Shown here: piece by piece, positions 8,172 to 17,003 of the stretch
How the letters are laid out: every line of letters starts with the position of its first letter
Position numbering within the stretch: position 1 is the first letter of the stretch
Assembly (NCBI RefSeq): GCF_003014655.1
Contig: NZ_PYAT01000004.1
Span: forward strand, 248,001 to 312,000
Length of the DNA: 64,000 nucleotides
Reading direction: 5' to 3'
Source: Planomicrobium soli
GTDB taxonomy: Bacteria > Bacillota > Bacilli > Bacillales_A > Planococcaceae
Translations under genes and position numbers: made by a program
Notes under the pieces: model-generated
Seen by the model: the letters and a program-made list of their open reading frames with translations, nothing else
What the model was told of the DNA's origin: nothing
Databases searched by the model: none

Positions 8172-8849
8172 ATGGCAATAAAAAAGAACGTGAAACGCGG
8201 AGATCATAAGCTTATTGTCGCTTCAACCCCTCAATCTTACGAAGCAGAACAATTTCGGAATTTAAGAACAAGCATAAATTTGCAAACTAAAAATCAAAGA
8301 GTCAATTCAATTGTCATCACGTCACCTTCGTATTCAGAGGGCAAAACGACTACAGCGGTAAACTTGTCAGCAGTATTTGCAGAAGAAGGAAAAAAAGTGT
8401 TGCTCATTGATGCGGATATGCGTAAACCGACAGTACATCAGATTTTCAACCAGCAAAATATTCATGGCCTGTCAAATGTGTTGAATCAGCAAATTTCTTT
8501 TGAGAATGCGATAAAGCCTTCCTCAATCCAAGGGCTGAAAATCTTAACAGGTGGATCGATACCTCCAAATCCTGTTGAATTGCTAGCATCTCATACAATG
8601 GATGAACTTATAGCCACATTAAATACCGCCTATGATTTAGTTATATTCGATTCACCACCTGTTTTGTATCTTTCTGATGCCCAATTGCTTGCGGATAAGT
8701 GCCACTGTTCTATTTTAGTAATCAACTCTCAAGGAACGGAAAAAACCCTTGCATTGAAAGCAAAGGAAATACTTGATATATCAGAATCTAAGTTACTAGG
8801 TGCTGTATTAAATAACTATAAAGCTCCAATAAATGGAATGAAGGCTTAA
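8172..8849 (+). CDS. Bacterial tyrosine kinase (CpsD/CapB/EpsB type)
   Basis: A 225-residue cytoplasmic ATPase partner of the preceding CapA-like protein. It shows Walker A SEGKTT (Lys58), Walker A' IDADMRKP (79-86) and Walker B VIFDSPP (157-163), the three diagnostic BY-kinase motifs, and the EAEQFRNLRTSI helix near residues 24-35. Such kinases cycle between phosphorylated and dephosphorylated states to drive polysaccharide assembly. Unusually, the C-terminus is short and ends NNYKAPINGMKA with a single Tyr (216) rather than the usual Tyr cluster, so autophosphorylation may be reduced or rely on one residue. No phosphatase gene lies nearby. Family assignment is secure. Confidence 0.9.
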   Translation: MAIKKNVKRGDHKLIVASTPQSYEAEQFRNLRTSINLQTKNQRVNSIVITSPSYSEGKTTTAVNLSAVFAEEGKKVLLIDADMRKPTVHQIFNQQNIHGLSNVLNQQISFENAIKPSSIQGLKILTGGSIPPNPVELLASHTMDELIATLNTAYDLVIFDSPPVLYLSDAQLLADKCHCSILVINSQGTEKTLALKAKEILDISESKLLGAVLNNYKAPINGMKA

Positions 8850-8968
8850 AGTGAAATGTACGAAGACAAGCTTTATTAGTATGGATCATAAATAAGCTGG
8901 GCATTTAATGAAATAGTCAATTGCTTTTTCTTTGAAAGTTTAAGTTTCGATAGAAGGTGGTGATATTA

Positions 8969-10243
8969 TTGCTGACTTTAGGTTCCAGTAATAAGGCAAA
9001 AGCGAAATATTCACAAGATGTTTTCCAAAAAACAAAAATCAAGACTGGTGGTTATTTTTTAAATAGCGACTTGCTTCTTTTTTATATGCTTTGGCCAATT
9101 ATTATCTCACCTAAAGAATTACAGTTTGTTTTATTGTCATTAATTGCATTGCTTTTATTAAGAAGACATAAATTGTACTTTGATACTCTTAGTTATTTTC
9201 TCTATTCCTATATTATGCTTTATGCCTTTTCCATTTTTTTTAACGTGTTGACACGTTCTTCTCACTATATTCGAATATTAGCAGCATTCAATTCTTTAAG
9301 CATTTGGATATTGGCTTTTGTATTATATTTAATGTACAAAAAAGTTGGCATTGACATGAAAAAATTAAAAAAGATTGGATTTATTAATTACTTGCTACTG
9401 ATTATACTTTGGGGATTAAGTATGGCAGTTCATTCCATCACAAATATTACCGAAATGAACTTGATTAACCGAACATTATATTACAATGAAACTTTCAATC
9501 ATCAAATTGTCACAAGATTTGTAGGGCTGATGGATTATCCTAATTTAATTGTAATGTTTTGTATCTTTTTCTATCCCTTGTTTTTTATGTACATTCGTAA
9601 TTTTAAAAGCAAGATTATGCAAGCAACATTATTATTTACAGGAGTTCTTCCTATTATTAGCAGTTACTCCAGAAGTGGATACTTGATTATTGGAACAGCA
9701 ATAGGGTTGGGGGCTATTTATTTCTTCTATAACACTATAAATAAAAATGTGTTTTTTTTCCTTTCCTTTTTAAGTTTTTCTATACTGATCACAATTCTTT
9801 TTATTACTGATTTTCATAATCTAATTGTTCTACAGATCGAAGAATTGTCAACTGCAAGAGAAGGAAGCAATGACAGTAGGGAAGTAATTGTAGCTGAAAG
9901 TATAGGCATCACTTTAAGAGATTCACCCATAATAGGCATGGGGGTAAAGGATAATTCCTCGAGTGGCTATCCGCTTGGTTCTCATTCAACATTTATTGGT
10001 TTTTTTTATAAAACAGGAACAGTTGGCTTGTTTTTAGGAATATGTATGTTCATTTTTATTAATTTAAAAATTATTCTATTAAAAAATAATCTGGATAGAA
10101 AAATAATAAGTATATTTATTTTTTTAATGCCTCTCGTTTTTATAGTAGAAGATGTGGATGGAGCAAACTGGTTGATTTGTCTTTACTTTGTATTTGTTGC
10201 TTTGCTTTTGAATAATAATAATTGGGAGAAAGAAAAGCAGTAG
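8969..10243 (+). CDS. Wzy-type polysaccharide polymerase / O-antigen ligase-like membrane protein
   Basis: A protein of about 424 residues with roughly ten to twelve hydrophobic spans and a long loop in the second half (about 285-325) containing SREVIVAESIGITLRDSP and GMGVKDNSS, the arrangement seen in Wzy polymerases and O-antigen ligases. It would join lipid-linked repeat units outside the membrane. The frame is open from GTG 8957, but that codon is part of the ribosome binding site AAGGTGGTG; TTG 8969, six bases further on, is the better start, matching the same arrangement at the gene at 4354. Wzy proteins are poorly conserved, so the call rests on topology and context between the kinase and the flippase. 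Confidence 0.8.
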   Translation: MLTLGSSNKAKAKYSQDVFQKTKIKTGGYFLNSDLLLFYMLWPIIISPKELQFVLLSLIALLLLRRHKLYFDTLSYFLYSYIMLYAFSIFFNVLTRSSHYIRILAAFNSLSIWILAFVLYLMYKKVGIDMKKLKKIGFINYLLLIILWGLSMAVHSITNITEMNLINRTLYYNETFNHQIVTRFVGLMDYPNLIVMFCIFFYPLFFMYIRNFKSKIMQATLLFTGVLPIISSYSRSGYLIIGTAIGLGAIYFFYNTINKNVFFFLSFLSFSILITILFITDFHNLIVLQIEELSTAREGSNDSREVIVAESIGITLRDSPIIGMGVKDNSSSGYPLGSHSTFIGFFYKTGTVGLFLGICMFIFINLKIILLKNNLDRKIISIFIFLMPLVFIVEDVDGANWLICLYFVFVALLLNNNNWEKEKQ

Positions 10244-10289
10244 TTTTGCAGCAAAGGCTATTCTACAAATTTTATAGGGGATTGGGAAA

Positions 10290-11033
10290 ATGAAAAAATT
10301 CATTGATCGAGAGATGTTTTTAGGTACTCAAAATGATTTGTTAACTCTTATTTTAGATAATATAACTTCAAGAAAAAAAACATCATATTATGCATTAAAT
10401 CCTGATTGTATGCTTAAGTATTGGAAAGATGAAGAGTATAGAAAAATAATTAATAATAATGAGAATATCGTTTATGTAGATGGTATGGGCATCATCTTTT
10501 CTCAAAAAATACTGAACTTACCAGTGGCAAAAGAACGTATCGCTACTACTGATTTATTTCCTGCATTGATGGAAGAAATAGATAAAAGACAAGAAGAAAT
10601 AAGGATTTTTTTATTAGGTGGAAAAGGGGACACTGTAAAAAAAGTCGCAAAAACGTTTAGTGAAAGGTATCCCGGTGTTCAAATTGTCGGATTTCATCAT
10701 GGATATTTCGATAAAAATTTAGAAAGCAAAAAAATTATAGAACTGGTCAACCAAACAAAAGCCGATATATTATTTGTAGGATTCGGAAATCCGGTTCAAG
10801 AAAAGTGGGTAAATGCCCATCAGAAAGAAATAGAGAGCTTATCCATAATTACATGTGGAGGTCTATTCGACTATTATTCGAATAATGTAAAACGTGCTCC
10901 CTTATTAATGCAAAAAGTAGGTTTTGAATGGCTGTATAGACTTTCTCAAGAGCCTTTTCGCCTTTCTAGAAGATATATTTTTGGTAATTTCAGTTATTTA
11001 CTGAAAATTGCTTCTTTCAAATTCACCAAATAA
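10290..11033 (+). CDS. WecG/TagA/CpsF-family glycosyltransferase
   Basis: A 247-residue GT26-type enzyme with the characteristic ALNPDCMLKYWKD, YVDGMGI, GGKGDTVKK, FVGFGNPVQEKW and RAPLLMQKVGFEWLYRL segments. Family members transfer N-acetylmannosaminyl or related residues to undecaprenyl-linked sugars on the cytoplasmic side. ATG 10290 follows a modest GGGGATTGGGAA site. It sits between the polymerase and the flippase and is the only glycosyltransferase in this half of the locus, implying a short repeat unit or help from enzymes elsewhere. The C-terminal basic amphipathic region is typical for membrane association. Acceptor and sugar are unknown. Confidence 0.88.
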   Translation: MKKFIDREMFLGTQNDLLTLILDNITSRKKTSYYALNPDCMLKYWKDEEYRKIINNNENIVYVDGMGIIFSQKILNLPVAKERIATTDLFPALMEEIDKRQEEIRIFLLGGKGDTVKKVAKTFSERYPGVQIVGFHHGYFDKNLESKKIIELVNQTKADILFVGFGNPVQEKWVNAHQKEIESLSIITCGGLFDYYSNNVKRAPLLMQKVGFEWLYRLSQEPFRLSRRYIFGNFSYLLKIASFKFTK

Positions 11034-11148
11034 AATATCCGTACTAATAATTCCCTAATTTAAAACTTTGAAAAGAATCATGAAGATTGAAGAAAGTTTT
11101 ATTGTATGATCTTTAATCTAAAAGAGGTGATTAAAGGGGATTGAGCCA

Positions 11149-12441
11149 ATGCATGAAAAAGTTATGAGGTATATAGAGAAACCATTCATAAAAAACATTC
11201 TGATTATGGGAAGCGGAACAGCTGGCGGACAAATTATTACTATACTGATGGCTCCTCTTATTACTAGATTATATGGTCCAGAAGCTTACGGATTAATGGG
11301 AATATTTATTTCTTTTTGTTACTTAATTATTCCGATAGCAGCATTAACTTATCCAAGCGCCATTGTGATGGCAAAGGATGATACTGAAGCACAAGGTTTA
11401 GCGAACATTTCTTTAAGGGTTTGCATTGTGGTATCGCTTGTTACATCTGCAATTTTACTTGCCTTTAGTAGTTTTATAGGGCACTTGTTTCATCTAGAAA
11501 AAATCACGTCATTGTTTTACCTTATTCCATTTGTAATTCTTTTCTCCGGTTATTTGCAGATTATAGAACAATGGCTTATTCGAAAAGAACAATTTCTGGT
11601 CAGTGCAAGAGTCGAAGTATTGCAAGCGCTGGTATTGCAAGGTAGCCGATTAGGAATCGGATTTTTTCAGCCAACGTCTTTCGTACTCATATTTAGTTGG
11701 TCACTAGGTCAAGCTTTTAAAGCTGCTTTATTAAACCTCTTTTCCCATTACGCTGGATATAACAGAATATCTTTTTCAGGTGAAACAGTTGCTACATTAA
11801 AGGGTATAGCAAAAAAATACAAAGATTTCCCGTTGTTTAGAGCTCCTCAGATTCTATTGTACTCCATCTCTGAAAGTTTGCCGCTGCTGTTATTGGCAAG
11901 TTTCTTCGGTCCTGCTTCAGCAGGGTTCTATTCAATCGGGAGAACAGTTTTAAATGTACCTGCAAATCTTATAAAACAATCAATTGGTGATGTATTTTAT
12001 CAAAGGTTTACAGTAGCCGCAAAAAATGACGAAGATCTTCCTTTGTTGCTTGTAAAAGCTAGTTTTTTGCTAGGGGTAGTAGGGCTGCTTCCTTTTGGAG
12101 CCATTATGTTTTTTGGTCCATATATTTTTGTATTGGTTTTTGGTGAAGAGTGGATTGTAGCAGGAGAATATGGAAGATGGATTGCGTTATGGTTATTCTT
12201 TGGGTTAATGGCAAAACCTAGCACTGTAGCTTTGCCTGTACTATCAGCCCAAGCTTTTCACCTTATCTATACAGTAGTGATGGTTTTTATATGGGCTACT
12301 GGCCTATCTATCGGTGCATACATATTTGAAAGTGAGCAGATTACTATCGCTATTTTTGGAATATCAGGCGCCTTAATGAACATTGCATTAATGATAATTA
12401 CTATCTACATTTGTAGAAGTTTTTCACGGCAAGGAAGGTAG
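11149..12441 (+). CDS. Wzx-like oligosaccharide flippase
   Basis: A 430-residue MATE/PST-type protein with about twelve predicted spans. The N-terminal half shows NILIMGSGTAGGQIITILMA and PLITRLYGPEAYGLMGIF, a signature of O-antigen flippases. It would move lipid-linked repeat units across the membrane for the polymerase at 8969. AAAGGGGATT precedes ATG 11149. It is the last intact gene of the first polysaccharide cluster; downstream there are only broken genes. A second flippase-like gene is at 45971, so the two clusters are each equipped for export. Confidence 0.88.
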   Translation: MHEKVMRYIEKPFIKNILIMGSGTAGGQIITILMAPLITRLYGPEAYGLMGIFISFCYLIIPIAALTYPSAIVMAKDDTEAQGLANISLRVCIVVSLVTSAILLAFSSFIGHLFHLEKITSLFYLIPFVILFSGYLQIIEQWLIRKEQFLVSARVEVLQALVLQGSRLGIGFFQPTSFVLIFSWSLGQAFKAALLNLFSHYAGYNRISFSGETVATLKGIAKKYKDFPLFRAPQILLYSISESLPLLLLASFFGPASAGFYSIGRTVLNVPANLIKQSIGDVFYQRFTVAAKNDEDLPLLLVKASFLLGVVGLLPFGAIMFFGPYIFVLVFGEEWIVAGEYGRWIALWLFFGLMAKPSTVALPVLSAQAFHLIYTVVMVFIWATGLSIGAYIFESEQITIAIFGISGALMNIALMIITIYICRSFSRQGR

Positions 12442-12486
12442 CTTTTGTAGATAATATGTTGATTTAAAATCAAGATGGTGATTCCA

Positions 12487-12749
12487 ATGTCAATCTACCC
12501 ACCTGTAAGAAGAGAAGAACCCTTGATAAAGATTTCAATAGAAAATGCATTTGAAAAAATATTGCCTAATGACACTGTAGAATATTTGATAATAAACGGT
12601 TAATTGATGTATTGGTTGCCATAATAAGGCTTATCCTTTTATCTCCAATTTTACTGCTTGTCAGCATTGCTATAAAAGTGGAGGATGTTCTTCATTTTTC
12701 GCTCAAAGTCACAGTTTATTTTATAAATAAAATAATGTCAGCTTATTGA
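12487..12749 (+). pseudogene. Frameshifted N-terminal remnant of a sugar transferase
   Basis: From ATG 12487 one frame gives a 38-residue leader ending at TAA 12601. Overlapping it in another frame from 12594 is KRLIDVLVAIIRLILLSPIL then AIKVED, clearly the membrane hairpin of a bacterial sugar transferase (compare KRFIDILFSLIGIILLLPLL then LIKSED in the intact gene at 407). One frameshift would join the two; the catalytic domain is missing after about residue 85 and the frame closes at 12747. It may be the stump of the transferase that originally closed this cluster, now replaced by the copy at 407. Confidence 0.8.
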
Positions 12750-12791
12750 GTAGATGTGAGTGGTTCTTGGGCACAAACTAATTTGTATTGA

Positions 12792-13007
12792 CAAAAAATA
12801 GCCCATTATAAAGAAATAGCTGAGTTGCTGGACGAAGTAAATCAGTATACTGCCTATCAGTACGAGGATGCAATAATAAGAACTAAAAAGCGGCATGAAT
12901 TTTATCTTCTATTATAACAGCGAAAGTTTAGAAAAGCTTTGAATGGCGGTTACAGTGAGTTTTATTTAAAGATGCTGTTTTTAAAAGAAGTCTTATCCAA
13001 AGAGTAA
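12792..13007 (+). pseudogene. Unidentified coding remnant with an internal stop
   Basis: A frame beginning after a TGA at 12789 reads KIAHYKEIAELLDEVNQYTA and continues to a TAA at 12915-12917, then carries on in the same frame with QRKFRKALNGGYSEFYLKML to TAA 13005. The composition is protein-like on both sides of the stop, suggesting one nonsense mutation in a gene fragment of about 70 codons. I do not recognise the family. No start codon with a ribosome binding site. Confidence 0.45.
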
Positions 13008-13142
13008 TGAGAATTATATAGTTATAAATAATTAAGTAATAGAAGAAATTTCTTCAGCACAGCTAATAAGTCTGTTCAAAATAAGTAGTATATCGAATGG
13101 ATACTGTGTATTGCAATACTTGAGGTAAGCTGATTAATAACT

Positions 13143-13185
13143 AAATCCCCAACCGATGCAAACCGGTTGGGGATTTTGTCTTCAT
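13143..13185. terminator. Hairpin terminator at the end of the first cluster
   Basis: A 13-bp stem (13143-13155 with 13164-13176) and 8-base loop with a T-rich tail on the plus strand. It lies between plus-strand remnants and the minus-strand EAL remnant and could serve either. Confidence 0.8.
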
Positions 13186-13218
13186 AATAAGTACAGTACC
13201 TGTATGAATGCTCTCTTA

Positions 13219-13815
13219 TTATTTTAAGCTTTTCATCGGCATATAGATTTTCTCGATCTCTTCTACAGGCAACGGCCGGTTGAAATAATAACCTTGTGTC
13301 TGGTCGCATTGCTTCCGCTTCAAGAACTCAAGCAGTTCTTTCGTTTCGACGCCTTCGGCAATGATGTTTAACTCCAAGTTATGGGCCTTACCAATGATTG
13401 TATCCAACAAGGCGGCCGTTTTTGCATCCAGGTGGAGGTTGCGGGTAAACGATTGGTCAATTTTCAAGGTGTCGATAGGAAACAGTTTCAAGTAACTTAA
13501 CGAGGAGTAGCCTCTCCCAAAATCGTCAATAAACAAATGGATGTTCATCGCTTTCAGCTCTTGCATCGTGGAAATGGCGCTTTTGGAACCTTGAATGATG
13601 CTATCCATCAGTTCCAGGTAATGCGGATCTAATCTGGAATCCTCTACGTATTCTTGACGGTTTCAGCAAATTTAGCTTGAGTGAATTAGAGTGCCGAGAT
13701 GTTGACTGCTAACCGGAAATGGGGCAGGTCGGCATCTTGCCGCGCCTTGTTTTGTTCGCATGCCTTACGCAGCACAAATTTAAACCGGCGTTGACAATTC
13801 CCAAGTTAGGGCAAG
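13219..13815 (-). pseudogene. Decayed EAL-domain (cyclic-di-GMP phosphodiesterase) gene, C-terminal part
   Basis: An open stretch of 129 codons (13219-13608) encodes the last two-thirds of an EAL domain: LFIDDFGRGYSSLSYLKLFP, DTLKIDQSF, NIIAEGVET and QGYYFNRPLP. Upstream, the same gene can be followed through stops and a frameshift: VLRKACEQNKARQDADLPHF, LAVNISAL, then TAA, KFAETVKNT, TAG, then in another frame LDPHYLEL running into the open part. The usual ELTES motif is replaced by ELMDS, and the N-terminal EAL signature and any sensor domain are absent. It is a degraded pseudogene at the boundary between the AT-rich polysaccharide region and the more GC-rich core. Confidence 0.85.
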
Positions 13816-13860
13816 CTTCTTTTTAAATTACACACTATTTATAATCGATAACATTGCAAT

Positions 13861-14685
13861 TTACCGCACGTTCATCTCATTCGGATGAGCGCCTTTGCGG
13901 CGGTTGCGGTCCAAGTTATGGATCTGCTCCATTTCATCATCTGACAGTTCGAAACCAAATACATTGAAGTTTTCTTCAATGCGTGATGGCGTAACTGATT
14001 TAGGGATGACAATCGAATTGTTCTGCAGGTGCCAGCGCAAGATGACTTGGGCAGTCGTTTTGCCGTGTGCTTCTGCAATTGTTTTGATCGTTTCGTCTTG
14101 CAATGCTTCGCCGCCTTGGTCAAGCGGGCTCCATGCTTCAACGAAGATATTGTGTTCTGCGCAGAATGATTTTAGTTCTGTTTGTGCCAAGTAGGGATGG
14201 CACTCGACTTGGTTCAAGACAGGGGGCACTTCGCATTCCGCGAGTAAGCGCTCCAAGTGCTCAATTTCAAAGTTGCAGACGCCGATTGCTTTGACGCGTT
14301 TGTCTTTGTACAATTTTTCAAGTGCTTTGTATGTATCAATGTATTCGTCAAACTGCGGTGTTGGCCAGTGGATCAAATACAAATCGACATAGTCAAGGCC
14401 CAAACGTTCCAAGCTTTCATCAAATGCACGAAGTGTGTTTTCGTAGCCTTGGTCGCTGTTCCATACTTTTGTCGTGATGAAAAGCTCTTCGCGGGGAACA
14501 TTCGATTCCTTCAACGCTTGGCCAACGCCTTTTTCATTTTTGTAAATCATCGCTGTGTCAATCGAGCGGTAGCCAACTTCAAGCGCTTTCGATACTGCAG
14601 CAGCTGCTCCTTCATCTGGCACTTGCCATACTCCAAATCCAAGCTGAGGCATTTTCAATCCGTTGTTCAACGTTACAAATTCCAT
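13861..14685 (-). CDS. Aldo/keto reductase (YvgN/glyoxal reductase type)
   Basis: A 274-residue NADPH-dependent reductase of the AKR5-like group, with the full catalytic tetrad Asp43, Tyr48, Lys73 and His106 (SIDTAMIYKNE, TTKVW, YLIHWP). It has the AKR signature GYRSIDTAMIYKNEKGVG and the C-terminal IPKSVTPSRIEENFNVF segment. Members reduce methylglyoxal, glyoxal and other small aldehydes or ketones in the cytosol. AAAAGGAGC precedes ATG on the minus strand. It stands alone, divergent from the oligoendopeptidase gene. Exact substrate not determinable. Confidence 0.93.
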   Translation of the reverse strand: MEFVTLNNGLKMPQLGFGVWQVPDEGAAAAVSKALEVGYRSIDTAMIYKNEKGVGQALKESNVPREELFITTKVWNSDQGYENTLRAFDESLERLGLDYVDLYLIHWPTPQFDEYIDTYKALEKLYKDKRVKAIGVCNFEIEHLERLLAECEVPPVLNQVECHPYLAQTELKSFCAEHNIFVEAWSPLDQGGEALQDETIKTIAEAHGKTTAQVILRWHLQNNSIVIPKSVTPSRIEENFNVFGFELSDDEMEQIHNLDRNRRKGAHPNEMNVR

Positions 14686-14898
14686 ATCATATAAGCTCCT
14701 TTTCCAATTGGATAGATTTACAGATTACTTCTATAGTCTAAATGATTTTATCTTTTATTTCCTTTATTCTGACTCCTAAGGTGCGAACATTTTTAAACCA
14801 GCTTGAATTGAAAGAATTTTTAAATTAAAATATAGAGAGTGGAATTTAGGGAATCGAAATATTTTCACTATACATCAATGAGTAAGGGGAGAAACTTA

Positions 14899-16698
14899 AT
14901 GAACCATTACGAATCGACATGGGATTTGGATTCCATTTTTAAAGGCGGCAGCAAATCAGAAGAATTGAAATCGTATATAACTTTATTTAAAGGCAATATG
15001 GAAGATTTGGCGAAAAGCGTGGAGGCCTTCAGTGTTCCAACTTCTGCAGAACAGACTGAGGAACTAGTTAAGATTTTGTCGTTAATGGAGACAACAACGA
15101 AACAGCTGCGGGAAATCGGCGCATTTGCAAGCTGCTTGACGGCCCAGGATATGAGCGACAACGAAGCGAAAATACTGACAGGCAAACGAAGCGAACTGGG
15201 AGCCGAGTATGTCTCAATCCTGGCAAAGCTGGACCAGAAGTTCCTGCAAACGGAAGATGGGGTCTGGACTAGACTATTAGAACAGCCTGCTTTTCAGCCA
15301 CTGGCGTTTGTGCTGGATGAGCGCCGGGCGAATGCGAAAGAAAGGTTGCCGCTTGAGCAGGAAATTCTCATCAATGATTTATCGGTCAACGGTTATTCGG
15401 CATGGAACCAAATGTACAGCAGCATCGTTGCAAAAATGAGCATCGAGCATACGGAAAACGGTGAGACAAAGAAACTGTCGATGGGGCAGGCCGCGAACCG
15501 CCTGAGCACACCGGATAGCGCCGCGCGAAAAGAAGTGTTTGGCAAAATCAGCCGGGCATGGGAAGAGGAATCAGAGCTTTTCGGTGAAACGTTAAACAAC
15601 TTGGCGGGCTTCCGCCTGCAGACATACAAACACCGGAAATGGGACAATCCGTTAAAAGAGCCTCTTGAGCTTAACCGCATGAGCGAAAAAACGTTGGATA
15701 CAATGTGGAAGGCAATTACCGACCAAAAAGCGCCGTTCGTTTCTTACTTGAAACGCAAGGCGGAACTGCTTGGTCTTGAGAAACTGGAGTGGCAGGACTT
15801 GAACGCGCCGATCACCAAATCGACTCAAAGAGTGAACTACGATGAAGCTGCAGCGTTCATTTTGGAGCAGTTCGCCAAGTTCAGCCCGCAACTGGCGGAA
15901 TTTTCACAGATGGCGTTCGAAAAGCGCTGGATCGAAGCGGAAGACCGTGCCGGCAAGCGTCCTGGAGGCTTTTGTACGAGTTTTCCAGACAGTCAACAAA
16001 CCCGTATTTTTATGACATTTTCGGGATCGGCGACAAATATCTCAACACTTGCGCACGAACTTGGCCACGCTTACCACCAGCATGTTATGAACGATACGGA
16101 AGCATTGAACCAGCGTTACGCCATGAACGTTGCAGAAACCGCTTCGACATTCGCGGAAATGGTCGTTTCGGATGCTTCGGTGAAAAATGCTGGCACCAAA
16201 GAAGAGAGGATCGCTTTGCTCGAGGACAAAATCAAACGGAGCATCGCGTTCTTCATGAATATCCATTCCCGTTTTCTTTTTGAAACGCGCTTTTACGAAG
16301 AGCGCAAAAATGGCGCTGTTTCTGTAGATCGCCTGAACCAGCTCGCAGTGGAAGCGCAACAGGAAGCGTACGGCGGGGAACTTGCAAGCTACAACCCGAC
16401 ATTCTGGGCTTCGACCCTTCACTTCCATATTACGGGCGTGCCGTTCTATAACTTCCCGTATACGTTCGGCTATCTATTCAGCCAGGGAATTTACGCCAAA
16501 GCACTCCAGACAGAAGGCGGCTTTGAAGAGTCTTATAAAGCACTTCTTCGCGATACCGGCCGTATGACTGTGGAACAACTAGCTCAAAAACACCTTGGCG
16601 TCGATCTTGAACAAGCCGGCTTCTGGGAAGAAGCCATTGCGCTTTGCGTGAAGGATGTAGAGGAATTTCTGGAATTGACAGAAGTGCCTGTGGGGTAA
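14899..16698 (+). CDS. pepF: Oligoendopeptidase F (M3B family)
   Basis: A 599-residue cytosolic zinc metallopeptidase that cuts short peptides. The zinc site is HELGHAYHQ with His386, Glu387 and His390 and third ligand Glu413 in NVAETASTFAEM; the FCTSFPDSQQTRIFMTF region and the C-terminal PYTFGYLFSQGIYAK match the PepF family, whose usual length is about 600. The frame is open 20 codons upstream, but AAGGGGAG before ATG 14899 and the MNHYESTWDLDSIF beginning decide this start. It lies divergent to the aldo/keto reductase and is followed by a strong terminator, so is probably transcribed alone. Confidence 0.93.
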   Translation: MNHYESTWDLDSIFKGGSKSEELKSYITLFKGNMEDLAKSVEAFSVPTSAEQTEELVKILSLMETTTKQLREIGAFASCLTAQDMSDNEAKILTGKRSELGAEYVSILAKLDQKFLQTEDGVWTRLLEQPAFQPLAFVLDERRANAKERLPLEQEILINDLSVNGYSAWNQMYSSIVAKMSIEHTENGETKKLSMGQAANRLSTPDSAARKEVFGKISRAWEEESELFGETLNNLAGFRLQTYKHRKWDNPLKEPLELNRMSEKTLDTMWKAITDQKAPFVSYLKRKAELLGLEKLEWQDLNAPITKSTQRVNYDEAAAFILEQFAKFSPQLAEFSQMAFEKRWIEAEDRAGKRPGGFCTSFPDSQQTRIFMTFSGSATNISTLAHELGHAYHQHVMNDTEALNQRYAMNVAETASTFAEMVVSDASVKNAGTKEERIALLEDKIKRSIAFFMNIHSRFLFETRFYEERKNGAVSVDRLNQLAVEAQQEAYGGELASYNPTFWASTLHFHITGVPFYNFPYTFGYLFSQGIYAKALQTEGGFEESYKALLRDTGRMTVEQLAQKHLGVDLEQAGFWEEAIALCVKDVEEFLELTEVPVG

Positions 16699-16751
16699 CA
16701 GCGTTAATTTGCATCTTACGACAGAAGAATACATTATTTTATATCTTAACA

Positions 16752-16791
16752 GCCTCTTTGAAACCTATGCGTTTCAAAGAGGCCGTTTTTT
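16752..16791 (+). terminator. Terminator of the oligoendopeptidase gene
   Basis: A perfect 13-bp stem GCCTCTTTGAAAC (16752-16764) / GTTTCAAAGAGGC (16771-16783) is followed by CGTTTTTT. Confidence 0.92.
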
Positions 16792-16957
16792 GTGTGAAGG
16801 GAATGAATGTTGGGACATATATACAAATACATAAGTGGAAACCCAATTTTCCAATAGGGGGTTACTTGGTTAATCTATTATAACTATAGAAGAGAAGTTC
16901 TATTTTCTCATTTTTCATAAATATGAAATAATTGCCTTTTTTATTTCGGAAATGGAA

Positions 16958-16963
16958 TATAAT
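16958..16963 (+). promoter_or_regulatory. Possible -10 box before the first subtilisin gene
   Basis: A perfect TATAAT 40 bases before ATG 17004; the nearest -35-like TTGCCT (16932) is 20 bases away, so the promoter is uncertain. Confidence 0.3.
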
Positions 16964-17003
16964 AAAATCAGACAAAAGTAAATTAAATTTGAGGAGGGTT
17001 TTT

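Noticed and set aside
8957-8968. GTG 8957 as start of the Wzy-like gene
   Set aside because: It lies inside the ribosome binding site AAGGTGGTG; TTG 8969 has proper spacing.
14103-14694. Plus-strand open frames opposite the aldo/keto reductase
   Set aside because: They are antisense shadows of a clearly recognised gene with intact catalytic residues.
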